A stretch of 64,000 nt of DNA. Source: Synchiropus splendidus (Eukaryota; Chordata; Actinopteri; Syngnathiformes; Callionymidae). The position numbers and the translations under genes are program-made. Shown here piece after piece: positions 26,167 through 37,828 of the stretch (the first letter of the stretch is position 1; each line of letters begins with the position of its first letter). The notes under the pieces are model-generated. The model did no database searches and was not told the DNA's origin. It worked only from the letters and a program-made list of their open reading frames with translations. The stretch covers positions 15,852,501 to 15,916,500 of the forward strand of contig NC_071347.1 of the NCBI RefSeq assembly GCF_027744825.2, read 5' to 3'.

Positions 26167-29016
26167 TACAGGAAAAGACAAAAGGATGCTCATGATAATA
26201 TACCATCTGTGAAGCAAAGGAAACTGCATTCATTATGACCTCTTCAACGTACAGTTGACACAATGAAATAAATGTGTGGCTGCCTTCCTAGCTAAAGCAC
26301 AACCCAGGTTAATTTCAATCACAAGACTTGGAAAGGAGGATAAAAGAGTCCCTCTTTTATCCTCCTTTCCTCCCCTCTGCACCTTGTACCTGCAGGTTTG
26401 TTTAAGCATTTCCACGCAATGTTCGCCATTTCTTACAGCCTTGGCATCATCATCAATAGTCATTTAGAAGAAGTACGCTTTCCACACCACTGGATGCAAT
26501 GAAGATTCATCGCCACCATTTCATAGGGGCTTGTGAAAGATGCGCGGAATAAGGGAAGGAGTCCACCGGCTATTGGGTTAATCCCACTGTTTGGCCTTGT
26601 GTGTCTTCTGAGGCGGCTGCCTCGGCTAAAGCAAGATGAATGATCACAAATGAAAATTTGCAATAATCTTCATACAGTGGGGGAAAAGCGGAGGGATACC
26701 AGGGCATTACAACAGCCGTGGATATTTTATAGTTAAAAAAAAAAAAGAAAGAAGATGAGAAATGAAAATAGGAACACGACGCTATGAGTCAAAGCTCATC
26801 TCTCCTGCAGCTGTGCAGGTAACCTAAAAATACTCCAGACATGCTCACCCAAAAGCTGTGTGTAATGGAGACTATTTTAGGGAACATTTTTTAAGCCAAA
26901 TAAATCCCTTGGTGAAGAACTTCAATATCATTAAATACTAATTATATTAACGCATTTTTCAAAATTCCTGTCAAGCGCATGTCACCTGGAGGATGGGTTT
27001 TTATTTGAGTTGTTTTGTTTTTGCTTCCATTTTTATCGATTATAATTTTGCACTGTAACATACACTTGAGTTTGGCTGGGAAATTTTCAGTTGAGTTTGA
27101 GAGACATATCCACTCAGTGGTTCCTTTACAGTCCTGTACATACTGTATATACACAGTACAATATAAATTCCCTGTAATCTGGGTGTGTTTTAGCAATAAA
27201 AAATGATTTTGAAATGCTATCATTTCAGATACTATTCTTTTCATACATGTCTTTACCTTTATATTATGTAATAGTTGAATCACGAATAAAAAAAGACAAA
27301 ACAAAGCACACTTTTTCCTAAGCACCAAGAATGCTCTGCCATTAACAGAAAATCACGTTTGTTCTTTACATTATCTTAGTAATTGTACTACAAACAAATT
27401 TTATTTTGTCTGCACAAAAATTATTATTTTTTTTTAGATTAAAGTACATTAAACTACCAACTAGCTCCAAATTGGGCATATATTGCTTTGTATTGCAGTG
27501 AGTATGGTGGGAGAAAGTCTCCTGTTTGTCAGTTTGTTGGCAGAATATGGTCAGTCAGGGGTGAAGAGAACAGACTCAAAGAGTATTGTCGAACAGTAAA
27601 ATTCTTCTCACTCATCCAGAATGGGGAGATCTGGCGTTTTTCTCCTTCTCAATGAAGGGATCAAGTAAGATGGATCTGGGAGTTTTCTTAACTGCACTGC
27701 TGCTATGACAAATAACTACAAAAAGGACAAGCACTTTTCTTTCTCGCTCAAGTGGTCGACACGGGTTTTGGATGATGGGTGTCTTGTGGCTCCCTTGGAG
27801 GCACGGCCAGGCGAATCTGTCAGAGACTTGAATGAGAAACGGTACCTCTCCGTGGAGAAACGAGTCAGTAAACGGGATGTGGGCTAGTGGACCAGAAAGA
27901 AGGATGATAGCCGAAATCTGACTTGGGAAAGTTGGGTATCACACAGAAGCCGCATAAAACAGATGAATTAAAATGGTTTTATCGACGTTATTTTGAGGGA
28001 TTATGCGAGTGGCATTCTGAAAAGAAAACACTTTGTGAGTCCTTCTGACTCTTTGGCTTGATAAGTGTGCGCGTGGAGCAGAGCAGAAAGGCATCTAAAC
28101 ACAGATAAATGAAGAGAGTGTGCCAGTTTCATATTATACGGGTGAGAGTTTGGGGAATGAATTATGGCCGGCTTTCAACAGATGTTATACAGCGGGTCCT
28201 GCATAAGTGCACCGGACTGTCAGAGTGCTTTATCATTTCACATTTTCTGTAAATGCAAATACACAGCCTGAAAGTTGGCCATTTTCACCCTGCGCTGGGA
28301 CATTTCATTAGCATAAGGGAATGTTTGGTGGGAGATAGGACTCTCAAAATGACCTCTTTACTTCCCTAACCAGTGGTGTTTTCTGTCTGGCGCTGGCACT
28401 TCTCGCCCAAATTTGCATGTAGGGGATGCGGTTTCCCTTGATTTAGATCCTCCAAAGAACTTCCTCACCATGTTTTCATGTGGACGTGGAAAAAAAAAAA
28501 GGCATCTCAGACTTTATATGCAAGACACGGCCCAATCATTCGTGGCCACTGAACCGTTCAGCTCCTCTTCCTTAATGCTGAAATATGTTTTCTCCTATGG
28601 CTCTGCGGTTTTCAAGACATTTTGCTTTGAGTCTTAGAGTGAAAGACACCAATCACTGATTTCATGGACGGACTCATCCGTTTCTGAAGACGCACGCTTG
28701 ACCAGAACAAATACAGAAAGTACTCAGAAGTGTCTTCAAGCCCCAGAAAATCCCTGCCAGACTTTGGCACGGAAGTGAAAGACATGGAAGCCATACAACT
28801 TAGAACTCAACTTAAAAGAACGCTAAATTATGCATAACATAAACAGCCATACATCCGTCCTTTCGCTACATTTAACACACTGTAAAAAATACTTGACCAC
28901 ATGCACAAATTGTACGCAGGAGACACTATTCTTACTCCAAAGGCGAAATATATTGACGTTGGTAAAGTGAAATTTTGCATCCTATGTCGACAGTTGGTGT
29001 TTCAATGATTCAATGA
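26167..29016. other. Unassigned non-coding DNA with a perfect hairpin
   Basis: Besides the palindrome at 26330-26370 nothing was recognised. The 128-aa minus frame at 26942-27328 has no domain. Confidence 0.6.
26330..26370. repeat. Perfect inverted repeat, 19-bp arms, 3-nt loop
   Basis: Left arm GGAAAGGAGGATAAAAGAG (26330-26348), loop TCC, right arm CTCTTTTATCCTCCTTTCC (26352-26370). Pairing is complete and stops at both ends. Purine-rich on one arm and pyrimidine-rich on the other. Confidence 0.95.
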
Positions 29017-29260
29017 CAGTGATTCTTAACCATAGGGCCGAGGGCCATGGTTGGGCTGTGAGTGCCCCCGAGAGGGCCGCGAGAGGTTTTCTGTTTTACA
29101 CCACTGGGCTGTGAGAAGCGCAGGTTTAATACACTTGCCACATATGTTGGCAGTTGTGTGTCATTGAATTGACAGCTGTAAAGTTGTGATAGTTACCAAC
29201 TATGGAGAAGTTTTGAAAAGTAAAAATGCTAAAGAAAGTGATGGCGCCCCCAACTGTAAA
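29017..29260 (+). mobile_element. hAT-Charlie-like fragment
   Basis: CAGTGATTCTTAACCATAGG followed by a GGGCCGAGGGCC...GAGAGGGCCGCGAGAGG stretch resembles the left end of hAT/Charlie-type elements, which commonly begin CAGTG(G/A)TTCT(T/C)AACC. No matching right end was found, so it is probably truncated. Confidence 0.4.
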
Positions 29261-29540
29261 AACTGTTGTTGTTGGAGCAGTTTTTAAAATGAATTAAAAC
29301 ATTTTACGGTGATACTTTCATTGACACATTACTTATCTTTAGATAAGAACTTTAGAGTTTATTTATGAAAAAAAAAGATTTATGAAGAAAAATATATTTA
29401 GATGTTGTTTTATTATATTCATTTTATTCCAAATTTTATTCATGACATTTAGTTTTTCCAATCTTCTTAATACTTGGCGTTGGGAGTGTGTGCATTTTAG
29501 TATAGAGAGTTTCCCATCATCTCCTTTTCCTTTTCACACG

Positions 29541-29674
<134 letters not shown>

Positions 29675-31440
29675 GACACCAGTGTGACATTCTAAAAATA
29701 AAAAGCTGCAAATACATAAAAAATACAAATACAAAAAAATAGATTTCACTGAATAAATTGCAGTTGATGCTTTACCATCCACTGGGGGTAGTAAGTCAAA
29801 AAAAAAAAATCTAAGACCCGGCAATGACCTTTCGCTGCAGCTGATGATTAAAGATGACATAATCCTGGGCCCTAATAAGGAAGGTATGATTATAGACTGC
29901 ACGAGGAAGGGAAAGGACCACACTATTATCATGGCACAGATCTGGAAGCGGAGGCGTTTACACTGTCTCTTTTCCATTACCATCCTGTAATAGAGAATTC
30001 CAATGCGTTTGTCAAAGTAGTGTGGCATGAATATGCAAAGATCACTCACCTCACAGGATTATATGTATTAAAGTGACCAGAACCGTTTATATATTCATGA
30101 GGGGGGTGATGGCTGTGTTATGAGTGCAGGGGAGTAAGGTGCTCGAAGACTGACAGCTTTCTTCCAACCACAGACAAAGAGCCATTCAACACTGTAATAT
30201 CCTACAAATGAGGTTTCACAGAAACATAGAATAGAAATTACAACACTCAGCAGAACCTGACTCAAATAGTCAAATGTAAATAGATTCCAGAGACACACAG
30301 AGGTTCACGAGGGTGAAAAACTTTCCTTTCACTTTCAAAGTAGAGGACATCTTTCGGCAAAAGCTGCAGCTTTGCGGTCATCTGTGCGACTTCGATATCA
30401 TCAACAGCTCCGCGGGGAAACAGAGTTGGTTTCACCTTTGACCAGCCTGATTTGATATTGTCAAATGTGTTCCCTGGTCCCGCCGAGACCGGACCAGCTG
30501 CTCTTCCCTCCCCAGATCCTGTTCATCATGTTCCAGGCAGTGAATAATAGAAGATGGATACAGGAGGGAAGCGCGAGCGTGTCAGGGAGGAAGAAGAGGG
30601 AGTCGGATGCTTTGTGGGAGAGAGAGAATGACCGCGTCGAGACTTTCCCAGTAGGCTGTCCAAGAGCAATAGTTTTATCATCCATGGCGTGTCAGCATGT
30701 GAGCACAAGTGTGGTCTAACAGTCTCTCACCTCCTCCTCCTCCTCATATTCTATCGCTTTGTTTTGTCTCTCTCTTGCTGCTGCCACTACTGCCAAGTCC
30801 CTGGGAAGTTTGGGCGGAATATCAATGAATCCATCACTATTAATGTCTCATATACAGTTAAACTGTAAGCAAAGCGAAGCCACAGCGCCCAGCGGGGCTC
30901 AGTGGCAGCACTCCCTTTTAGTCGAGCCCAGCCTTTTTGGGAAGATCATCGCGATCCACTCGTGGTATTAATACATGGCAAAAATTAAGAACGCCTCAGC
31001 ATGTCTCACAGATATGAGCGCCAATGGAAAAATGGAGGTGAGAAAAGGATGTGTCTCCAGGTGGCTGGAAATGAATGGAAGAGGAACGACAGTGGAAAAA
31101 TAATAAGAAAAAAAAAACGTGCAGGAATGTGTGAAGTCCAGTTGAAGCGCGTCTCTGCTGCATCGCATCCCATTTCACACTGAATTCATCTCACCAAGTG
31201 TTATCCTGCTCTCCGGCCGAACATGTTTGAAGCATAAGGAACAGTTTAACACACTTTGAACAGAAAACCAACTCCAACATTTTTGGAGGCATTTTCATGT
31301 TTGCATCTTGTCCACTAAGGTATCGTAAAAACTAGCTCTGTATCATTCTGTCATTGGGCAGAAACTTGTTCTGTAGTAAATGAAATCCCCAAACAAGTAG
31401 TACTTGCAGTGCACATTACACATAAGGTTACTTCAAGTTT

Positions 31441-31444
<4 letters not shown>
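29675..31444. other. Unassigned non-coding DNA
   Basis: No exon recognised. 30380-30960 is somewhat more GC-rich than the surroundings (for example GAGACCGGACCAGCTGC near 30484) and has overlapping frames on both strands without a domain. A CTC repeat lies near 30727-30745. Confidence 0.55.
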
Positions 31445-31538
<94 letters not shown>

Positions 31539-31540
31539 TT
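31445..31540. repeat. (TA)n microsatellite
   Basis: About 96 bp of TA with a single TACATA interruption near the right end. Confidence 0.97.
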
Positions 31541-32757
31541 CTTCTTTGCTCACGATTCCACAACAAATGACAGTATACATTCCTTAAAAAGTGTGAGTAA
31601 CGTTGTTCAAATACTTGGATAAATTGGTTTTTTTTTTACAGCTGGTTTAAATGCCCTTCAACAGACAATATTTTAGCCACAAATAAGTTTTGTCTACTTG
31701 AAGTCAGTGACAAAAACCCTATTGCATCCGTAATATATTTAAATTTTACCCTCAAAAAGTGGTATGGCATTGAAACATTTTTTTATTGCAATGGTAACCA
31801 ACATTTTACACCCATTTTTTGAAACCAATTCACTTTAATTTGTTTCCGACATTTCCAAGTTGCTCTGCTCGATGAGTCCGGGACAGAATCCGTCACTTCG
31901 CACAGAAGAATTGGTCACATAGGAAATGAAATTCATCCAATCCGAGACCTCAAACCTCAAGGATAATTCCTTGCGTATTGTCACAGAGGAGATCTGAACT
32001 GTTGTCATGACAATGATTGACACTCAAGAGACAGCACTCAAACTTGCCACGTATTCAATAAGAGCTCTTCTTCTGTATCCTCGAATTGTGTTGGACGTTG
32101 CCTTGGCTCCTTTCATGTTTGTCATGGAGAAACACTATGTGGAAACAGAGCAGCTTTTACCAAAATATCATTTTACATGTACCTCAACCATCTACTGTCA
32201 ACTAAAACTAGACCTAACTACCACCCAGTTTTGATTCCTCCAACCAAGCATAACTTTTGGTGTTTGAGCAGCTGATTTCCAACGGCATGGATGAGGATTT
32301 CTGGAGGTTTTGGAGCTGCTTCATTTCATCATCCAACTTCTCTTTACTGCTCCGCCACTGTTGGATGCTGCAGTTCAGGGACAATATGAAATATACTCAT
32401 TCTATTCTCATTGTTATCATGAGAAAGGAACTATCTTATTTTGCAAGCCTTGACACAGTCGAAGTTCTGACCAAGGAAGTTTTGCAAACTTTTAATTGTT
32501 ATGCACCAGTGGCCACAAAGTGGTGCTCAAAAAAGGTCAATCAAAGCAGTTCGCTCATAAATGAAATCAGTGAACTGTAGCACACAGCACAAATCAATTT
32601 GGGTGGTATTTAAGAAGGTTTGTTTTTCTCTGCGCTGCAGCACTCGCGGGTTTTCATATGCCCAACCCAACTTTTAGCTCCGATTTTTCGACAGAGAATA
32701 GAATAAACTTAAATAAACGAAACGTTTCTCATCTATATTTTCACTTAAATTGTCTTC
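31541..32757. other. Unassigned non-coding DNA
   Basis: Nothing recognised. The 107-aa plus frame at 32257-32580 shows no domain. Confidence 0.6.
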
Positions 32758-32802
32758 ATGGTTGTTCATCACCGACTTTTACATGACAAACATAGATCTA
32801 AG

Positions 32803-32990
32803 TCTTGAAGCTTGAGAGGCTTCATGAAACAGTGAGCTCAATTTCAGTGCCCACTTAATGGCACTATCTCCTCTAAAATCTTTAGATTTTGACAACCATA
32901 TCAATGATACCTCATATCTTATTTAAACCAACAGCGCCATCAACTGAGCACCGAGATTAAGAACACTGTTTCATGAAGCCTTATAGTTAT
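32803..32990. mobile_element. hAT-like MITE, copy H1 (short subfamily)
   Basis: GAGGCTTCATGAAACAGTGA on the left and CACTGTTTCATGAAGCCTTA on the right are inverted repeats. The left box is CCCACTTAATGGCACT; the right box reads GCTCAGTTGATGGCGCTGT on the minus strand (about 32931-32949). Confidence 0.8.
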
Positions 32991-33130
32991 GAGGCAAGGA
33001 GTTAACCTTGATGTTTAAGCCGAAGTGCAGTGATGGGAGGTATCATGAAACAGTATTGCAGCATTGATGGTTGTTCATCACCAACTTTTACATGACACAC
33101 ACTCTCCATTACAAAGATCTATGAAAGTCT

Positions 33131-33314
33131 TGAAGCTTGTGAGGCTTCATGAAACAGTGAGCTCAATTTCAGTGCCCACTTAATGGCACTATCTGCTCTA
33201 AAATCTTTAGATTTTGACAACCATATCAATGATACCTCATATCTTATTTAAACCAACAGCGCCATCTACTGAGCTCGAGATTAAGAACACTGTTTCATGA
33301 AGCCTTATAGTTAT
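33131..33314. mobile_element. hAT-like MITE, copy H2 (tandem duplicate of H1)
   Basis: Nearly identical to H1. Its right box reads GCTCAGTAGATGGCGCTGT on the minus strand, one base from H1 and closer to the CTCF core. Two bases are lost just after that box (GAGCTCGAG versus GAGCACCGAG). Confidence 0.8.
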
Positions 33315-33460
33315 GACGCAAGGAGTTAACCTTGATGTTTAAGCCGAAGTGCAGTGATGGGAGGTATCATGAAACAGTATTGCAGCATTGATGGTTGTTC
33401 ATCACCAACTTTTACATGACACACACTCTGCGTTACATAGATCTATGAAAGTCTTGAAGC

Positions 33461-33796
33461 AGGATCTGAGGACCTGTTTACCAAGCAAGAATACCTCAAT
33501 TCATATTCTGCATTTGTGCTCTCACGACTTGTGTTGCACAGCATCAGCATTTTAGTGAATCATACGTTCCGATTACTTCTAAACTAACCTGCGTAACAGC
33601 GCCAACATCACGAAGCACAGGGTGTGCCCTCTACTTTCAAGTGTCCAACTATCCAAAAATCACCACCTCCGTAGGAACGTATACTCTACAGAGCGAGGAG
33701 ATGAATTGGCTGTCCAGGCACATTATAACACAAGTTATAGCATTCATGACTTTTATTAATTTGCAAAGACTTACTGAGAAGCTAAGTATGTTATAT

Positions 33797-33830
<34 letters not shown>

Positions 33831-34263
33831 ATATAGGCTCTAAATCATATGGCTGGATAAAGAAAGGTGTTCAGATGTTCACAGATTTATTGATTGGCTG
33901 CTGCGGTGGTGCACCTTTCTATATCCATATGGCTGCGGAATTATTGAGAACCATTAATAATACTGACAGAAGCAAATTACGGCCAAGAACACCACGCTTA
34001 AAAGGGAAGGGGGGAAACCGGCAGTGGTCTGGGTCGGCTGTTAAAACATGGCGGCATCAAGAGTTGTATTCTGTGCCGAAATAATGCTCTGAAAGGTGAC
34101 TTTTATTTTACATCTGAAATATTCCTTTTCTTTCTTCTGCATTTTCTCTGGGAAGAATTGTTCTTTTATTACTATACATCTGGATTAGGGCTGAGACTCT
34201 AAGGGATTCATTTAGATGAATGCCAGAAAAAAAAATAAAAGATGTTCTGAGCATGTTATGAGA
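33461..34263. other. Unassigned DNA with a short (TA)n array
   Basis: A broken TA array at 33792-33835 with CATA interruptions; nothing else recognised. The 147-aa frame at 33641-34084 runs through this array and has no domain. Confidence 0.6.
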
Positions 34264-34450
34264 AGTGATGGGCTTGTGAGGCTTCATGAAACAGTGAGCT
34301 CAATTTCAGTGCCCACTTAATGGAACTATCTGCTCTAAAATCTTTAGATTTTGACAACCATATCAATGATACCTCATATCTTATTTAAACCAAGAGCGCC
34401 ATCTACTGAGCACCAAGATTAAGAACACTCTTTCATGAAGCCTTATCGTT
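34264..34450. mobile_element. hAT-like MITE, copy I (short subfamily)
   Basis: Starts AGTGATGGGCTTGTGAGGCT and ends CTTTCATGAAGCCTTATCG. The interior matches H1/H2 closely, including GACAACCATATCAATGATAC. The downstream spacer GAGGCAAGGAGTTG is also shared with the tandem array, so the duplicated segment extends beyond the MITE. Confidence 0.85.
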
Positions 34451-34494
34451 ATGAGGCAAGGAGTTGCTCATAACCTTGATTTAAGCCTATGTGC

Positions 34495-34722
34495 AGTGAT
34501 GGGAGTATTGTAGGGTTGATGAAACAGTATCCTAATTTTCAGAGACCACACGGTGGCGCTCATAATTCAGAAATGACATGAGGTTTCATTGCATTAGTTG
34601 TCCAAGTTCCAACATTTTATAGCAGACAGTGGCATCTCGTGGCCACAGAAAATCAGTACACTGTTTCATGAAACCTCACCTACACTTCAATACTGTCATG
34701 GAAACCTCACCTGCCCATCACT
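34495..34722 (+). mobile_element. hAT-like MITE, copy J
   Basis: Starts AGTGATGGG, ends ACCTGCCCATCACT. Boxes: left AGAGACCACACGGTGGCGCT (34541-34560), right reads GTGGCCACGAGATGCCACT on the minus strand (about 34627-34645). The right end carries a small internal duplication (GAAACCTCACCT near 34671 and 34701). Confidence 0.85.
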
Positions 34723-34777
34723 CGGCATGTGTACACTAATGTGTTCAATGATCAAATTTAAGATGCACGTGACCACT

Positions 34778-34962
34778 GGTGATGGAAAGATGAGGCTTCA
34801 TGAAACAGTCTCCTCATTTTCAGTGCTCAGTAGTAGTTTAAAACTGATGCGATGTTTCATTGAAGTGGTTGTTAAAATCCAAAGATGTTAGAGCAGAGAG
34901 TGCCATCTAGTGGGCTCTGGAAATGAGGACACTGTTTCATGAAGCATCATAAGCCCATCAAT
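34778..34962. mobile_element. hAT-like MITE, copy K (short subfamily)
   Basis: Starts GGTGATGGAAAGATGAGGCT, ends with CACTGTTTCATGAAGCATCA and AGCCCATCAAT. The right box reads GAGCCCACTAGATGGCACTC on the minus strand (about 34897-34916). The left flank TGACCACT and right flank TGACCATT are similar, a possible eroded target duplication. Confidence 0.8.
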
Positions 34963-37156
34963 TTGACCATTCTGGTATCTATTACTGAAGTATTTTCATT
35001 AAGTCATGAATTAAGTCCTATTTTTGGTTGGTGGGAAGAAACTGGAGTGTCGGGAAGCTCAGGACATACACACTCTCCAAAGAAATTTGACACAATCTTG
35101 GGGGGTAAGGGACGATTACCTAAGTGCACACCCCGTAAAGTCGATATTAGAGTGGGAAACATTTTTGTTGGATTTGGTGAATATTGTTCTTCAAATGTTT
35201 CAGTCTGTAGTTGTACTTGGTAGTACAACTCTGTACTTGGACATGGAAAACTATGGGCCAATGGTCAGTTATACAGCACCAAGATCAACAACAATAATGC
35301 TGATGTATGTGAATACTTGATCATTGAACAGTGTTTTGATCTTCAGACAGGACATTTCAACAGCGTCCAGTAAACAGTGATATTTTGCCTGGTAAACCCA
35401 AAGATTGGGTGATATGTACAGGGAGGTCCATGTGAAATCAACACATCTATGAAAGCGATTCCCCGCGGAGCTTTGCTGTGATCAATTATTGATGTACAGA
35501 AGAGAGCCAAGAAACTATATTTAAAGACCAACTTATTTGCATTCGAGGATTTTTCCCCCCCAATCTTGAAAGAAAATAACTGTATTGAGTATTTATGCTG
35601 AAGCCTGTGATGAAAATAAAATGAGAGATGAGGTTGAGGAAAGAAGGGGAAGCGAGATCAAATGCAGAAGGCAGAAAGCCTTGGAGGGTTATAGAAATAT
35701 AGGACCATGCCGATGGATTTTCTTGAATCCATCCTTTTATATTGCACTATTATTGAGGCACAGTCTTCCAAAAAAATAATTGGTAGAAATGAGTGGACCC
35801 CTGAAACATTATTACATGTCAACAGCTCCCACTCAGGTGCCTGTTTTTAAGGGTTAAAATGAAGTTCTTGAGTTCAACAAGTGGGGTCCATCTGTCCACC
35901 CATGTTGCGTAACAACACATATTTATTCATCACAACAAACCAACCAATAATCTATAAGCTATCTGGACTTTCCATCTCTGCAGCGTGAGTTTGTGTACAT
36001 AACCTCTGAAAAATTCAAAATAAAACGGAGAGAATATTCAGCTGACAGTAGCACAAAACTCCAGCAAGATGTGGAATAATAATTCAATTCAGTGGGAAAA
36101 TATTATCCCGCTCTCTCATGAATTAATGAAAGACTTTCTGTCAGTTTCTGATCATTAGCAAATGATGTAACTGGATATCTCGTATCGCTAAGCGCCATCA
36201 TCAGCTTGAGTGTGCACCACATTACTCTCTGACAAATTACCTGCAAAATGGACCAATCTCATTTCGCCAAAGTGCACAGTTGGAAATGTTAAGTCGAAAA
36301 ACATGAATAAATGTCACTTCTAATGCTCTTAAATTGAGTGAAGTCTTTTCTTTTTTTTTGACAGTTACAAGTGGAGTTTTAGAACCGTCTTACGGAGCAT
36401 AGAAACGATATGGACTCAAGCACATACATGGGAAGATTCTCCCCGTTGGCTTGAACAGAAGTAGAAGTCAACAACTCAAGAAATGCAAACAAGAAGAAGC
36501 CTATTCTCGGCATTTAAATGTTGCACTTTCAGGTGTTTTGCAAAAAGAGTATTTAAGGCTGAGTGTACTATTTAGAAGGACTTGTTCCTCTCTGTTGTGT
36601 GTGCTCCAGTGTTAGTTCCTGGCTAACTGTGCTTGTTGTGTGAGCAGGTTTTGAGACTCCCTCTGACTATAAAGGATATCAATATTTCATATTGTATAAA
36701 TGAACTGCTGGATGGTGGTCTGCACTCTCTGAGTACTTTTCTTTTGGTAGACAAATTGTACCCTTTTATTTGCATTCACATACATTCACTGTTAAATCTA
36801 GGAACCGTTTGTCAGCTGCTTGTATTTTTTTTTTCATCTGAAGTATGTAAATGTTGCTACATCATTTAAATGTGTGAGAGTCTCCTTTATCTCTGTGGCT
36901 TCCTTTGGCACATAATATTGACATTGTGTCGTGATGCAACACATTGTCACTACTTAGATGTCAAATTCAGAGAAGTTTCAGCTTCTGCTGTGACTGTTTT
37001 GGGTTTCGAGTTGGGGTGGCGCTCCATTTCTGTCTGAATATCCATTCATGTGACTTGGTATATATAGAGTGTATAGCACCGCAGATGCTCATGTTATTCA
37101 TTCATGTGAGCCTATTTGTTGGCAGTATGAGTAAAGTACAGAGTAGTAATGGATGG
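34963..37156. other. Unassigned DNA; short diverged fish-repeat fragment at 35025-35080
   Basis: 35025-35080 (GGTGGGAAGAAACTGGAGTG) resembles the GTGGGAGGAAACCGGAG-type repeat common in fish genomes; a second piece lies at 53850. 36105-36260 is rich in ATTA/TGAT cores (ATGAATTAATGAAAGAC). No gene recognised. Confidence 0.45.
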
Positions 37157-37564
37157 ATCAGAATCAGAATCAGAATCAGAATAGAATTTATTGCCATGGT
37201 CAGTGGGGAGCCCACCAACTAGGAAAGTGTTTTGGAATAAAATGCTGACAAAAAATATATATATATATAATAATAAAATAAAATAAAATAAAATAACAAA
37301 GGCTGTTCATGAATTCAACAGTCTGACAGCCGAGGGGAAGAAGCTGTTCCTGTGACGGGAGGTTCTGGTCTGGATGGACCGTAGCCTCCTGCCAGAGGGA
37401 AGAGGAACAAACAGTCCATGTCCAGGATGAGAAGGGTCGGCTCTGATCCGACCTGCACGTCTCTGGGTCCTGGAGGCATACGGGTCCTGAAGAGGTGGCA
37501 GGTTGCATCATCTTCTCAGCAGAACGTACGATGCGCTGCAGTCTGCTCTTGTCCCTGGAGGTGG

Positions 37565-37566
<2 letters not shown>
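37157..37566 (-). mobile_element. 5'-truncated LINE (L2/Rex1-like) 3' end
   Basis: Reads right to left. The minus strand opens with a LINE ORF C-terminus (DKSRLQRIVRSAEK), shifts frame near 37500, and continues in another frame as RRAGRIRADPSHPGHG and ends RNSFFPSAVRLLNS. A 3' UTR with (TA)n and (AAAAT)n runs follows, then a tail of ATTCTG repeats (plus strand: GATCAGAATCAGAATCAG at 37157-37180). This ORF end plus ATTCTG-like tail is characteristic of a very common fish non-LTR element; the L2/Rex1-like label is from memory. The 5' end directly abuts the TA array. Confidence 0.8.

Positions 37567-37622
<56 letters not shown>
37567..37622. repeat. (TA)28 array between LINE and MITE
   Basis: A pure 56-bp AT/TA array sitting exactly between the truncated LINE and a MITE lacking its first ~12 bases. 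Confidence 0.97.
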
Positions 37623-37625
<3 letters not shown>

Positions 37626-37828
37626 AAGGTATCATGAAACAGTGCTGCAGCACTGATAAGACAGTGTCCTCTTTTTCTCTGGACACTGGGTGGCACTGAT
37701 GCTTTAGAAATGATGTGAGGTGTCACTGAATTAGCTGTTCAAATCCAAACATTATACAGCAGACAGCGCCATCTGGTGGCTGGTGAAAATCAGTACACTG
37801 TTTCATGAAAGCTCAGCTACCCATCACT
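37623..37828 (+). mobile_element. hAT-like foldback MITE, copy L
   Basis: Left end eroded: GATAAGGTATCATGAAACAG follows the TA array directly, missing the usual AGTGATGGGTA. The right end is intact (GCTCAGCTACCCATCACT). The right box reads CCAGCCACCAGATGGCGCTG on the minus strand (about 37765-37784), one of the closest matches to the CTCF consensus in the window. The left box is GGACACTGGGTGGCACTG. Confidence 0.85.

Larger units (their letters stand above)
32758..33460 (+). repeat. Tandem duplication of a MITE-containing unit (2.2 copies)
   Basis: The unit start ATGGTTGTTCATCACC occurs at 32758, 33067 and 33391, giving periods of 309 and 324 bp. Each full unit holds a short-subfamily MITE, the spacer GAGGCAAGGAGTTAACCTTG (second unit GACGCAAGG...), and then the truncated left end of a second MITE, AGTGATGGGAGGTATCATG (33029 and 33353). 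The third unit stops at GTCTTGAAGC near 33460. The 15-bp period difference is mainly an insertion near 33103-33118 present in units 2 and 3 and absent from unit 1. Confidence 0.92.

Noticed and set aside
32758..33460. CRISPR-like array
   Set aside because: Only 2.2 units of more than 300 bp with no unique spacers; a tandem duplication containing MITEs.
33641..34084. 147-aa plus-strand frame
   Set aside because: Runs through a (TA)n array and shows no domain on either side.
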